Assembly (NCBI GenBank): GCA_003586115.2
Contig: QVOM02000042.1
Location: 38,922,898 to 38,986,897, forward strand
Reading direction: 5' to 3'
Source of the DNA: Salvator merianae
Taxonomy: Eukaryota > Chordata > Lepidosauria > Squamata > Teiidae
DNA: 64,000 nucleotides
A program made the translations under genes and the position numbers. Under the pieces are notes generated by a model, which saw only the letters and a list, made by a program, of their open reading frames with translations, did no database searches and was not told where the DNA came from. Shown in pieces: positions 38,459-48,799 of this stretch (within the stretch, counting starts at the first letter, position 1; every line of letters begins with the position of its first letter).

Positions 38459-38760
38459 CTGTGAAAAATTAAACACAGATATTGAATTTGTTCCAACAAA
38501 GACCGTTTCAAGTGCAGTTAACTGTGTGCTAGATTGCACTTGCGTATCTTCAAGAATCAATCAATGGTCTTGCTTGGCTACAATTTAATCCATCGGGTAA
38601 AAAAAAATATATGACATCTCAGTACAGACTTTGACATCCGATAAGTATAATTGCTGAACTGAAGAAGTATATATTGTACAAGTAGCCAACCCGGCTACAC
38701 ACATTTTGTTAGACTTTAATTCCAACCACCCTCAGAGAAAATGGCAAGCAGTTAGTTTTA

Positions 38761-38900
38761 AGCTGCATGCAGACGTCATTTACCATATTTGGATATTCCG
38801 GAATAAAGCACTCGCAGGAGTGCTTTATTCAGGAATATCCATGCTTTATTCTGGAATATCCAAATATAGCAGAATAAGTACGGGATGTCTGGATGCAGAC
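38761..38900. mobile_element. Palindromic MITE, family P, copy C, with rearranged apex
   Basis: The termini are agCTGCATGCAGACGTC and the inverted GTCTGCATCC. TAA at 38759-38761 and 38901-38903 is a likely 3-bp duplication (one base of the left end is shared). The centre has an additional small palindrome, aagcactcgcaggagtgctt, next to the family's ggaataaagca and gaatatccatgcttt blocks, so the apex is rearranged relative to copies A, B and D. It lies 300 bp upstream (sense) of TLE4 exon 7. Confidence 0.82.
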
Positions 38901-41775
38901 TAAGTCAACAATACCTGTAGGGAAATATATTCGCTATCCCTTACTTACTGTTTCTAAAACATTTTGACACACAGTTCAAGCTCTGCCCTAAGCCAAAGTT
39001 TGGAATGAGAGGCTGCAGGTTAGGAACTCACCCATTTTTAACTCACAGTACAAAATTGAACAGCTGCCTTTCAAATGAAATTCCTTAAATACTCCTTCTA
39101 CACAGGTACACATGTGTAAGCAAAACATGCAAGTCAATGATAAAAGCAGTAATAAAGTTCCCTTTTCTTTAAAAAAAAGAAAAAGAAAAGAAAATTGAGA
39201 AAATTAGCGTTAAACAGTTCTCCCAGAGCTGCTGCGCAGCATGCAGTGAAAGTTAATTTGAAAGAGGAAACCTGAATTAACAATCCAGAAAAGGAAACTG
39301 GTTGTAGCCACCGTTTTAAGTCCTTTAAGTGTCCTCAGCGGTACTTGAGCAAATTACTAAAGAAAATCTAATGTAGCAAGGCTTGGGTCCTCCTGTAGGC
39401 TTGCTCAATAATGCTGAAATAATTGGGCACTCTGTGCACGTTTAGTGATGCTCGAATGAAAAGCTAGAGGCCTGCCCTTGTACTCTTCTCTAGCTGCTGA
39501 CTCTGTGTTGTGACAGGTTTATTTGAGTGGGACTGGGATGCATGCACCAGTAACTGCGCTGACAAGAGTTTAAAGTCATTTTTACCAGTACACTGGCAAC
39601 ACATAGAGAAAGCCCTTGAGAGGTTAGAATTGGAGTGCTTGACCTCAGCCAAGGCTGCATCAAGTCCTCTACTATACTAACTATTGTCGGGTAGATGGTT
39701 TGTTGATGCTGCTGAATGCGAAAGGAGGGGTGGCGATGGGGTGGCACAGAGAGGAAATGTGTCATGCTCAATCTATCCCAACAGAGAACAGTTTCACTTC
39801 ACACATGTGCGGACAATCGCCCACTCCCCCCCCCCCTTACATACAATTCACAGAACGACTTCTGAAATCAGTTTTCACATTTGCAAACCATTTTCTTGGA
39901 GCAAACTAGGCCTCATCTTATTGTCTCCCCTTTCAAGCCCTTACACTGCTTTCAGAGGGGCAAAGACAAACAACCTGTTTTGTCACAAAACATCAAAACC
40001 CACCCCTTGCATGCTACCTAAACTGAATTTGAACTACATAAATCAAAAGTTGTTATCTGAAAAGGCCATATCTCTGCTTTCACCCTGGATTGATTCCTTT
40101 ATTCATATGCACACCTTTCCTTACCACCTCATGGTAGGGAAAAAAAAGAAAGAATTTGCTTTTACAATGTTGTAGTCCACACAACCACAAGGTTCTAAGG
40201 AGAACAGTGCCAATATTTAACGTATATTAAAATGAAAAAATTAGCTTTGGAAGGAGTGTAAGGACAGAATCCTATTCAAATAAAATAAATGCTGAAGCAA
40301 AAGAAGGTGGTGAAGTTAAAATTCCAACATAAGGAATGCCTTGTTAAAACAAACAACAAACAAACAAAAACATATGGCAGAGGGAATATCCTGTTTGAGT
40401 ATAACATCACCTAGCTTAACTGACAGTCAGAGCACAATATGAAACTAAGGTTCTTAAATGCAATCAAATTTCCCTTACAAACATGCCTTCCACCAGAAAT
40501 AATAAAGATTTCTAATATACATCTGTCATTACACAGCATTTATGCATTATGGACTCCTATGTGTGGTTTAACACAAGGTAGAATGAAAACTGCATCTTGC
40601 AAACATTACTATCTGCTTTCTGGACTAATGTAATGTTGAACAAAATCTAAGCAACTGGCTTCCCATAATGTTTAGATACCACAAATGCATTACATATACA
40701 GTTAAGAATTTCTGTACATTCTTAAACTTTCTGGCTGAAGCCCCAACCTAAACCCATTCAGGCTTTGGAAAAATGACTCAAGACTGGAAAAAAAAAAGTT
40801 ACTTGTACTTGCATTTTTACTGACATAAGCATTTCACTGCTACTACCATTCAGTACTGGCTCAAAGAGGCATAGGATGGACAACCTAGGCTGATTTGCTT
40901 CCTGCCCCATGAAGCAGGTAATGCTAAAAAAATACTAATGGTACTTTGGATTAACTATGCATGCAGATCCCCTGATTTGGGATTTTGCTGGGAGTTCTGC
41001 ATATGCTCCCTCATGCAGGTATAGGGAGATTTAGGATTTCACCCTTCCATACTTTATTTTAATCTAGAAAAAACAGCAACTTAGGAATTGATGGAGGACA
41101 AGTAAGTATCTACCTACTTCAAAACAAAACCTGAAATGTAGCCCTCTGTGATTAGCCAATCCTACACCATTCTTATAGCTCTTGGGTTCTTCCAAAGCAA
41201 CGCCAACAAGAAATAGCAGGATAGTAACTTTCTTCATTCATGTGTGGTGTTCTGAGACAGAGCGGGCCACCCCTTCCCAGAACAAGAAACTTCTTCCAAG
41301 CTGGGAGGGGTTGCCTTTTGAGCAGACAGAGCCATCTGCATTCTGATGGCTCATCCCACTCCAGAGAGCCTTCGGAGACAGTGACAAGGCTCTGAAGTTT
41401 GGGAGCTTTTCAGTCCTGGCCTTCAGAGTTTCTAGCCTGTCCAGTTTTACAGCAGATGTATTTCCGACAGTGCTTTCTGGAGAGCCACCGAAAAGGGTCC
41501 TTTGTAGCATATCACACCATGGAGGCATGCCATCCACACACCTCCATGGTCTGCTATACTACTCTTGTCCAGTTGTAGAGCTCAGCATTGAAGTCTACAA
41601 TTATACCAGACTAGGGCACCATTTTCAGTACCCTAATCTGGTTCACGCTTCATGCAATAAACACAACGCATGATGGGTGTATGGGAGGGGTGTCACCTAG
41701 TCCATACTAGTGGCAAATGGCCATCCTTTATTCTGAAATTTGTTCCAGAATAAGGGGCAGTGCAGAAAGGCCTTT

Positions 41776-41860
41776 ATCATTAATAATTATATTTCTGTCT
41801 CACTTTTAGGTATCCCAAAGTGGCTTTCACACAAAATTCAAAAGTAGAACTAAATAACAT
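41776..41860 (-). repeat. Retroposon tail relic
   Basis: The words attatatttctgtctcact, tttaggtatcccaaagtggc and tttcacacaaaattcaaaag resemble the reversed tail (..ccaaagtggcttacaa..). No poly-TTTA end remains. Confidence 0.4.
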
Positions 41861-43339
41861 ACAGTTTCCTAAATGAAAACAATTCCAACAGCATATTAAA
41901 AATAGAAAACACTAATTCTATGGAAGTCCTACCCTCTTACATGAAAGATCTACTTAAAAATTATACATCTTGTAATGGTGCTGGAAAGTATCTTCAGAGC
42001 AAGTCAAGTTGCAAAAGCCAGAACATTTCACACACAAGGAGAAGCTATAGAAAAAAGCTGCTATTATCCTAACACTCTGTGTGCTTTTTTCCAGATGGAT
42101 GCTGAGAAGAGACCCTACGAAAGATCTCAGATATTAGGCAGGTTCATATCTGGCAATCAAGATTTCTGAATTAAGGACCAATTTTCATTTTACAGTATAT
42201 ACTTATGCGGTTACATATTAAAGATACATATTTACAGAACATTCCATACAGTACTTCATTTTAAGAACAATGTGAACAGGATACTGGTCCTCCTGGGCTG
42301 AAACATCACACACTGCAGATTCATAAATATGTTGTGTGAACTGCATTAATCTGTGGGCAGAACATGAAAAGTGAGACTCAGCCCAATTTCTGGTGTATTT
42401 TAAAGTGCAGTGGGCAAAATGGAGATTTAAAGGAGTTTGAAACTTAACATTGATTTCCATAGTCATTTCCAAATAGCAAGATATGAAATATTGATGGCAA
42501 ACTGAAATCTCCTCCCTACATATCTAAAAAGGATCAAATTAAAAGCACAATGTGCTTATAAACCATGGACAAATTAGCTTCTAATGTTCTCTTGTTAGAG
42601 TCAGCACATTCAGAAGCCTATTTTCCTGGAAAGGATTCAGGATTCTACTGGATATCATCCAAGCAGTGCCATGCCAGAGTAATCTAGAGCTTTTCCCCTT
42701 ATAGAGCCTGAAAGCTCATTGCCATTATCCAAACAGCCCTAACATCCTCCTCCAACCCAGAGACAGTTCTAATGTTAACTGACAAATTAATCTTTAAAAG
42801 ATCTCGCTTTATATCTCAATCCTCACGCAAGCTGTATGTATATCCTTTTCAAGCATCCAGAAAACAGAGGCAGCTTCCAAGTAAAATATTCTCATTAGCA
42901 TTACTATTCAAGTCACACACAGACAAACACAGATACCAAGTGAAAGAATAAACTAAGAGGATTTTTTTTAAGAAAAAGCAAAATTATAAGGACACTGGAA
43001 TGCTTGATATTAAATCTACAGTAATATTTGCTAATATTGAATCCACTCATTACATACTCCTTCTAACATATGTTCACTCTAAATGGTTACACTGACAAAA
43101 GGCCATCAGTTGTTTGGGTCAATGGGCTTATTTAATGTTTTGGGGTATCCTATGGGTACAATTGTCTTTGGTTGCTTGGCTCCCCTAGGTAGTGAATTGA
43201 GGACCCAGCCCTGGAAAATTCATCCAGGGAACTACTGTATCCTTGGACACCATATTGGTGACATATGATAGAAAGTGCCCTTCAGACACACAAGTATCAG
43301 TGCTGAGTTCTTGCTTAGACTACCACAATAAGTGACTAT

Positions 43340-43469
43340 GGATGCTTCCAGACGTCGCTTACTTATTCCACTATATTTGGATATTCCAGAATAAAGCATG
43401 GATATTCCCATGCTTTATTCCAGAATATCCAAATACAGTGGAATTAGTAAGCCTTGTATGGATGCAGCT
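43340..43469. mobile_element. Palindromic MITE, family P, copy D
   Basis: The left terminus GGATGCTTCCAGACGTCGC and the right terminus GGATGCAGCT (inverted AGCTGCATCC) enclose the family hairpin, with tttggatattccagaata on one arm and its inverse on the other. The flanks (TAT and TGC) do not match, so the target duplication has decayed or one end is misplaced. Confidence 0.82.
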
Positions 43470-44603
43470 TGCATCTCGGTCCCTCAATAAAGAGAACTAG
43501 ATCAAATCTTCTTAAAGTGCACACATCAATGCAAGAACATTGGTTCCTTGCATACTGAAACACAGAAAATGTAATATGATTTCTTACCGCAGAAAATAAT
43601 GTACTAAGCATAACCATATTAGGGTGATATCAAGAGTTTCTTCCTCCATCTGACCACTGGGATAGTGGTGAGCAGAGGGGCTCACGAGGACTGTTTTTCC
43701 CCAGAGCTGCCCAAAGCTGTATTGCCAACTAAAATTCTCCTTTGCTTTATAACTAACCTGAGGGCAAAAAGCCATTGTTTAAGTGAGTCCTTATAAGTAT
43801 TAGCAAGCCTTGCTGTGCTCCTTATAGAGGAAAATGCTCTATTTAGCAGTCAGCATCTTGGCAGCAGACAAGCAGATCATCTGGTCACACTCCTTACCAG
43901 AACATGGAGATGCATTTCATTCTTATTTCCATTATATTAATACTTTCTAAAGTTGTTTATCTATAAACTAGGATATTCAAGTTTGAGTCCCATTTGTCTT
44001 TGTTCATGGGGATATCACCTGGACTTTAACAAGGCATAGAGGGTTGACCTACAAGGAATATTATACAACTTTTTCCTAGCGTTTGATTGCAGGTTCCGCT
44101 CATTTGTACAGTGGTCGTAATTTCACATGATCTGCAGCATCCCTAGTGCTGAGGTTCATGTCCTCTTTTTGTTGGTTGAGCAGCATATCTTTGACTATCC
44201 TTGTGGCTGGAGACGTTCTATGCTTAGCTTAAAGTTGGTGTCACTCTCATACCTTCTCAGGCACAATTCTAACATTTTCTTGGCTATTGGATCAATGCTG
44301 AGAGTTTTGTGTACATCTTTGTTTTTCACTGAACCATTCTTGTTATTCCAAGAGACCATCATAGCATCCTCATTTCCACAGTGTGGAATGTGTGCTCATG
44401 TTTCTTTGTCCCTGGCCAATATTCTGCTCCATATATTTCTAATAGTCTTACAACCATTCAGTAGACTTTGGATTTCGGTGTTGCACAGCATATTGGTAAC
44501 TTCAAACCATTTCATTCAGTCAGCATTGACTTGTGCTGGGACATCCAGTAGTGTGGCACAGTTGGAAGTCATGTATGATCTGAGATACTGAAACCGGGTC
44601 ACC

Positions 44604-44681
44604 TTGTTGAATTCGGCACCATGTGTCTTGAGTACCATTGCTCTGTTGAATTCGGCACCATGTGTCTTGAGTACCATTGCT
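44604..44681. repeat. 39-bp perfect tandem duplication inside the LINE
   Basis: The unit beginning gttgaattcggcaccatgtg and ending ttgagtaccattgctct occurs twice in a row without differences. It lies in the late reverse-transcriptase region of the degenerate LINE. Perfect identity in otherwise decayed sequence points to a recent local duplication. Confidence 0.9.
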
Positions 44682-44974
44682 CTGGTACCTGCAGTCCAGG
44701 TACTCAATTTTCTTAAAGTGCTTCATGCTGAACTCATGTCTTTCCGCTGCTGTTCAAGGGCATTTCACATTTCGCTGGCTATTAAATCAGCATCAGCATC
44801 TAATAGCATTAATGAGTACTGCACCTGGAGATTTGTAGTCACAGTGCCCATATAGAGTACAAACAGTAACAGTGAGAGAGTGATGCTATCCAAGCATCTG
44901 GAAGCACTTTGTACTGAGCTGGTAACACTGCAGAACTGTAGCTGTGTCCAGTGTATGCATGTCTCAGAGACACT

Positions 44975-45554
44975 GGGCCTGTTCGCACTTACCTTAGCAG
45001 AACGTTCTAATCAGCAGGCTTCAGGTCGGTGAGGGTGGAGTCTGCTGAGTGCTATATGCACTTACCAACCAGGGAAACGACTTGAAGTTGATCAGCAGAG
45101 GGAACGGTGTGGATGGGAATCCACTAGACAGGAAATGAGGTCACGAATCATAGAGGCACGGATGCGAAGATAAGTCTAGTAATCCACACCACAGAGTACT
45201 GCTTCGAAGCTAGACAGCCTCCTTTCGGAGCTGTCTTTGAAACTGCAGCCAGGCTGAGAAGCCCAAAGGGCAAACTGGGTTGCGAAGCAGCGAACCGCGC
45301 CTGCGCAGCCGTGCCAGCCCCTCCCTGCCACCATTTCGAGCCAGGAAGCAGTGCGAAAGCTACTTCCCCGATCTGCGCTTGATCTCACAGGTTGGAATCA
45401 AGACAGACAATTACTTGTCTAGCCTTCCCCAGCTTCAGGTAAGTATCAGGCGAGGCTCAGTTAGTTTCAGGAGAGGCGCGTGCCCGTGGTAGTGCGAAAC
45501 CTCTGTTCCAGTGAGCGGTTAGGAACGGTCTACCGCGGTAGTGCGAAAAGGGCC
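44975..45554. mobile_element. 580-bp CpG-rich non-autonomous DNA transposon nested in the LINE
   Basis: The left terminus GGGCCTGTTCGCAC and the inverted right terminus GGCCCTTTTCGCAC agree at 12 of 14 positions. The element is flanked by the 3-bp direct repeat ACT at 44972-44974 and 45555-45557. Its base composition differs sharply from the AT-rich surroundings, with many CpGs, which suggests a young insertion. The motif GGTAGTGCGAAA occurs twice near the right end (about 45489 and 45537). No coding capacity was recognised. The 3-bp duplication and GG-starting termini are consistent with a PIF/Harbinger-type MITE, which is an inference. Confidence 0.75.
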
Positions 45555-46520
45555 ACTGTGATCTAACTGATAGTCAGAAATGCTATGTAGTACAGTACTC
45601 AGAGGAACACCTTTTCTGGGTCAAGGAAAGCCATGTTTTGTTTTGCTTTTTCTTCAAGTGGTGCTTCTCCATCAGAGGACAGGCACCATGAACTGTGTTA
45701 TGCAGTTATTCATGAAGCCACAGCAGTTTGGCAAAATGTTGATGATGTTTTGGAGGTGCGCATTTAGTACATGGGCATTTGCATTGTATGGCTTAGTAGG
45801 AGGATTGACATATAATTTGAACTGCTATGTATGCCACACTCTTGTCTTTCCAGATCATTGCATTAAGTCTGCCAAATTGATGGTGGTTCATTTTCCATTA
45901 CAAGTGCCATAAACCATTCCATTTCCTTGTGTGGCTTCCAGATTTCAACTGGGATGTTATCTGAGCCAGTCACCCTGTCATTCCTCATCTTGCAGATGTC
46001 AGGTGAGATTTCTTCAACAGCGTTGGGAGCTATGGGACCAGGAACAGTGTCAGCATTAGGGAGTAAGTATACGAACTCTTCACTGCATGTTTTGTCAAAA
46101 TAGTTCTTTCATCAACACAGCATGCCCTTTGGTTATCGTAGCGGCCAGTTACTTTCATCCTTGATGTTGATAACATGTCTTAGGTGTTGCATGATTCAGA
46201 TGACCTTGTTCACATCATCTGGTATATCTAGCTTATCAAACAGGTCTTGGTAATAGATTTTGCAGTGGTCACTTCTCACTTTGCAGAGGAATTAACTTAT
46301 GGTAGTGCTTGAGGTCCTCTGTGTTTTTCATCCTTAGCCCTGACAGCCTGCTGCATATTGTGATTCCACCACCAGGCTTGCTTAATGAAACATTGTCAAG
46401 GGTTTGTGCTTCCTAAAGTAGACATGGCACAGACTTTAACATGTTGAACTTGCCTGTTCCAGATAATGGTGGTTGTTTTCCTGAAGTCAATGGTTATGGC
46501 AGGAAAGTAATAAATGGTCA

Positions 46521-46960
46521 TTAGATAATTGGTTTAGGTATCTAAATGGAACAATATAGATTTGATAAAATGTAGGAAATAAGATTTAAAAGTCAAGGTA
46601 AGACATTGGTTTCTAAAACAGAGGGAAAATGAAAAAAATTACTGTATTTTTCAATAAGAGCCCAAGCACCAGAAGAATTGAGAGAAGAAATAACAAGACT
46701 AACTTTTTGGTCCAGCTAAAGTAAAAGAGAAAGAAGATGGAAGAAGTAATCTAGAAGTTGTTAACTACAGTGCATAAGAGGTAGTTGGGTAGTGTGGTTG
46801 TGGTGTATTAATTATTGTTTTTTTCTTTCTTTTTCAGTTTTTCTTTTGGGGGGGAGCACTATTTTTTGTTATGATTTGTTATTTTTTTGTTATGACTTGT
46901 TATTTCTTTTTGTATAATTATTTTAAATTTAATTAAAAAAATTAATTTAAAAAAAAAAGA
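46521..46960 (+). mobile_element. Probable L1-like LINE 3' end with poly(A), nested
   Basis: This A-rich segment ends in a TTTTTGTATAATTATTTTAA-type 3' UTR followed by a run of ten A at 46949-46958. It interrupts the minus-strand LINE between its linker and endonuclease parts. Short similar words flank it (aatggtca at 46513, agtggtca at 46966), a possible decayed target duplication, although seven bases separate the right copy from the poly(A). No open frame is left. Assignment to L1 is by general resemblance only. Confidence 0.45.
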
Positions 46961-48724
46961 AGCTCAGTGGTCAGTGTTCCCAGTGTGGTCTTTAGATGGG
47001 CGTGATAATTTCCACCACTTGGTGTATTCAGTGTTGGTGAAAGACCTCAGAGAGGTTTAACAAAGGTGGATCCAGATTAAAGCACTATAAATCAGTGCTA
47101 GGCAGCAATATTGTCTGATTGGATAACCTTTGTGTTGACTACCATCTTTAATCGTATTACCATATCATCCAATAATCAATTTGTGTCATTCAGCTTCTGT
47201 TAGTTCTAGGCTTCAGAGCACACTAGAATAAAGGCATTGTTGCCATTGCTTCCACCATATCCTTGCCCTCTGTGAGGTGCACAAAACAATCTCTTGTACA
47301 TTCATCATGTGTACTGAAGTCTCCTCCAATGAAAAGAAGATAGATGGTTGTTCATGGCTTAAAGGTGTATTTTGGAAAAGATCCAGATTTCTTTTTTTCC
47401 CCCTCATCTGGATTCCCAGTCTATGGTGCTCAGCATGAGACAACTGAATCAGTCAAAGATTCTCTTCACTTCAATGACACTGTTGAGGAATTCTGGCTGA
47501 TGAACACCGCAATGCCATTTTGTGAAATTTTCTTGCTGTAGTAAATCAGCCTTCTTCAATATCCCAAGCCTTCGCCCTAGCCCACTTCATCTTCTGAAAA
47601 GAGGTGATGTTGATATTCCTGTTTTTAGGGGAGGTGTAAGCAAGCTCACAGCTATGGACTGTCAGCATCCTTAGGTTGATGGTTGCTAATCAGATCTCCT
47701 GTGGGTAATTCTGTTTTTCTTCAACGTGCTGCTTTAACCTGTCTTGCCCACAGGCAGGTAGCTCTTGTGTTGTGGTCATATCACCCAGGCAATGATGATA
47801 TACTCTGCTTGTAGGAGGATGCTCCAGAGGTTTGAGCTTAAAGGTGAGCCATCATTATGTGGTGATGCAAAACAAGGCGTTCTTCAGCCTGCTTGGCATG
47901 GGAGCCTGATGTTGGTGCCCTCCTCTTTTCTCATCTGGGATCAGCAAAGTGGAATACGATGCAACCATTTCAGTCTAAAAGGCTGTATTGCTTTTTTACA
48001 GGCAAATTGTCAGGTCTGCATGCCAAAGTAGCAGGGATCAGACACAAAACACGGACAAAGCAAAACGTGTGGCCTTCTTTGGAAACAAGAAGGGTCTGTG
48101 TGATCAGGAAGGCCATATTCAAATACCTGCCCTATGTCCCCCACCTCTGAGTCATATCCTGGTACATGCAAGAAATTTACGTGATGTACCTTCCTGATTA
48201 CAGCAAGCATATAAGCTGTATTCTTGCTGTATGCTATGTTGATAGAGATATGGCCAACTGATTTGTTTGTCAATAAGATCCACAGAGTGTTCTCATTTCT
48301 ATACTTCTCTTTGTGAAGTTTTTAAAAAGTTACGAGACCACCACCACCTTAAAAAAACAAACAAAACCTTTTTAATAAACTTGTTTCCAAATCCAAGCAA
48401 AAGCCCAGTGGTGGCTCTCACAGAACTTCTATGAAGATTGCATTCTATCACTTTGATAAAAATGAGGTTCATATGCTCAAAGGGAGGCTTCCAACTGGAG
48501 TCTTTTCCCTCCTCTACTGCTCCAGGGATCCTTCTGTGGTCTGCCAGTGCCAAACCTTTAGCTATAAAAGCCACTTAGTTTTATTTCGAGCAGGCTTACT
48601 GAGAAGGAGAGGAGCAATTTCACTACATCTTCCTAAACAAAGCTCTCGGGGTGCCTTAAAATAAAAATGAATAAAAATGCTCATAAGAAAATGCATTAGC
48701 TCAGGATCTGCATAAACCCAGGCC

Positions 48725-48793
48725 AAAGAAAAGAAAAGAAAAGAAAAGAAAAGAAAAGAAAAGAAAAGAAAAGAAAAGAAAAGAAAAGAAAAG
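48725..48793. repeat. (AAAAG)n pentanucleotide microsatellite
   Basis: About 13 perfect units of AAAAG. It reads as CTTTT in the TLE4 transcript. Confidence 0.97.
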
Positions 48794-48799
48794 TTAATA

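Larger units (their letters stand above)
43990..47720 (-). pseudogene. Degenerate APE-type LINE (non-LTR retrotransposon)
   Basis: Translating the minus strand in shifting frames gives LINE landmarks in the right order. Endonuclease pieces include NGIAVFISQNSSTVSLK near 47500 and an IGGDFSTH-like motif near 47310. A linker at 46340-46396 reads KQAWWWNHNMQQAVR. A reverse transcriptase piece at 45606-45638 reads NMAFLDPEKVF. The late RT region reads VTRFQYLRSYMTSNC near 44560-44610, and a C-terminal motif near 44270-44310 reads KTLSIDPIAKKM. Stops and frameshifts are frequent. The clade is not resolved (CR1/L2/RTE-like by motif style). It is interrupted by two younger insertions, at 44975-45554 and 46521-46960. 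Confidence 0.85.

Noticed and set aside
39684..40175. A 163-codon open frame on the plus strand
   Set aside because: Its composition is that of random AT-rich DNA with a poly-C interruption, and no domain is seen.
41517..41549. CCATGGAGG/CCTCCATGG hairpin
   Set aside because: Short arms and a 15-nt loop, with no context. Hairpins of this size are expected by chance in 64 kb.
44127..44591. A 154-codon plus-strand frame
   Set aside because: It is the antisense shadow of the LINE reverse-transcriptase region.
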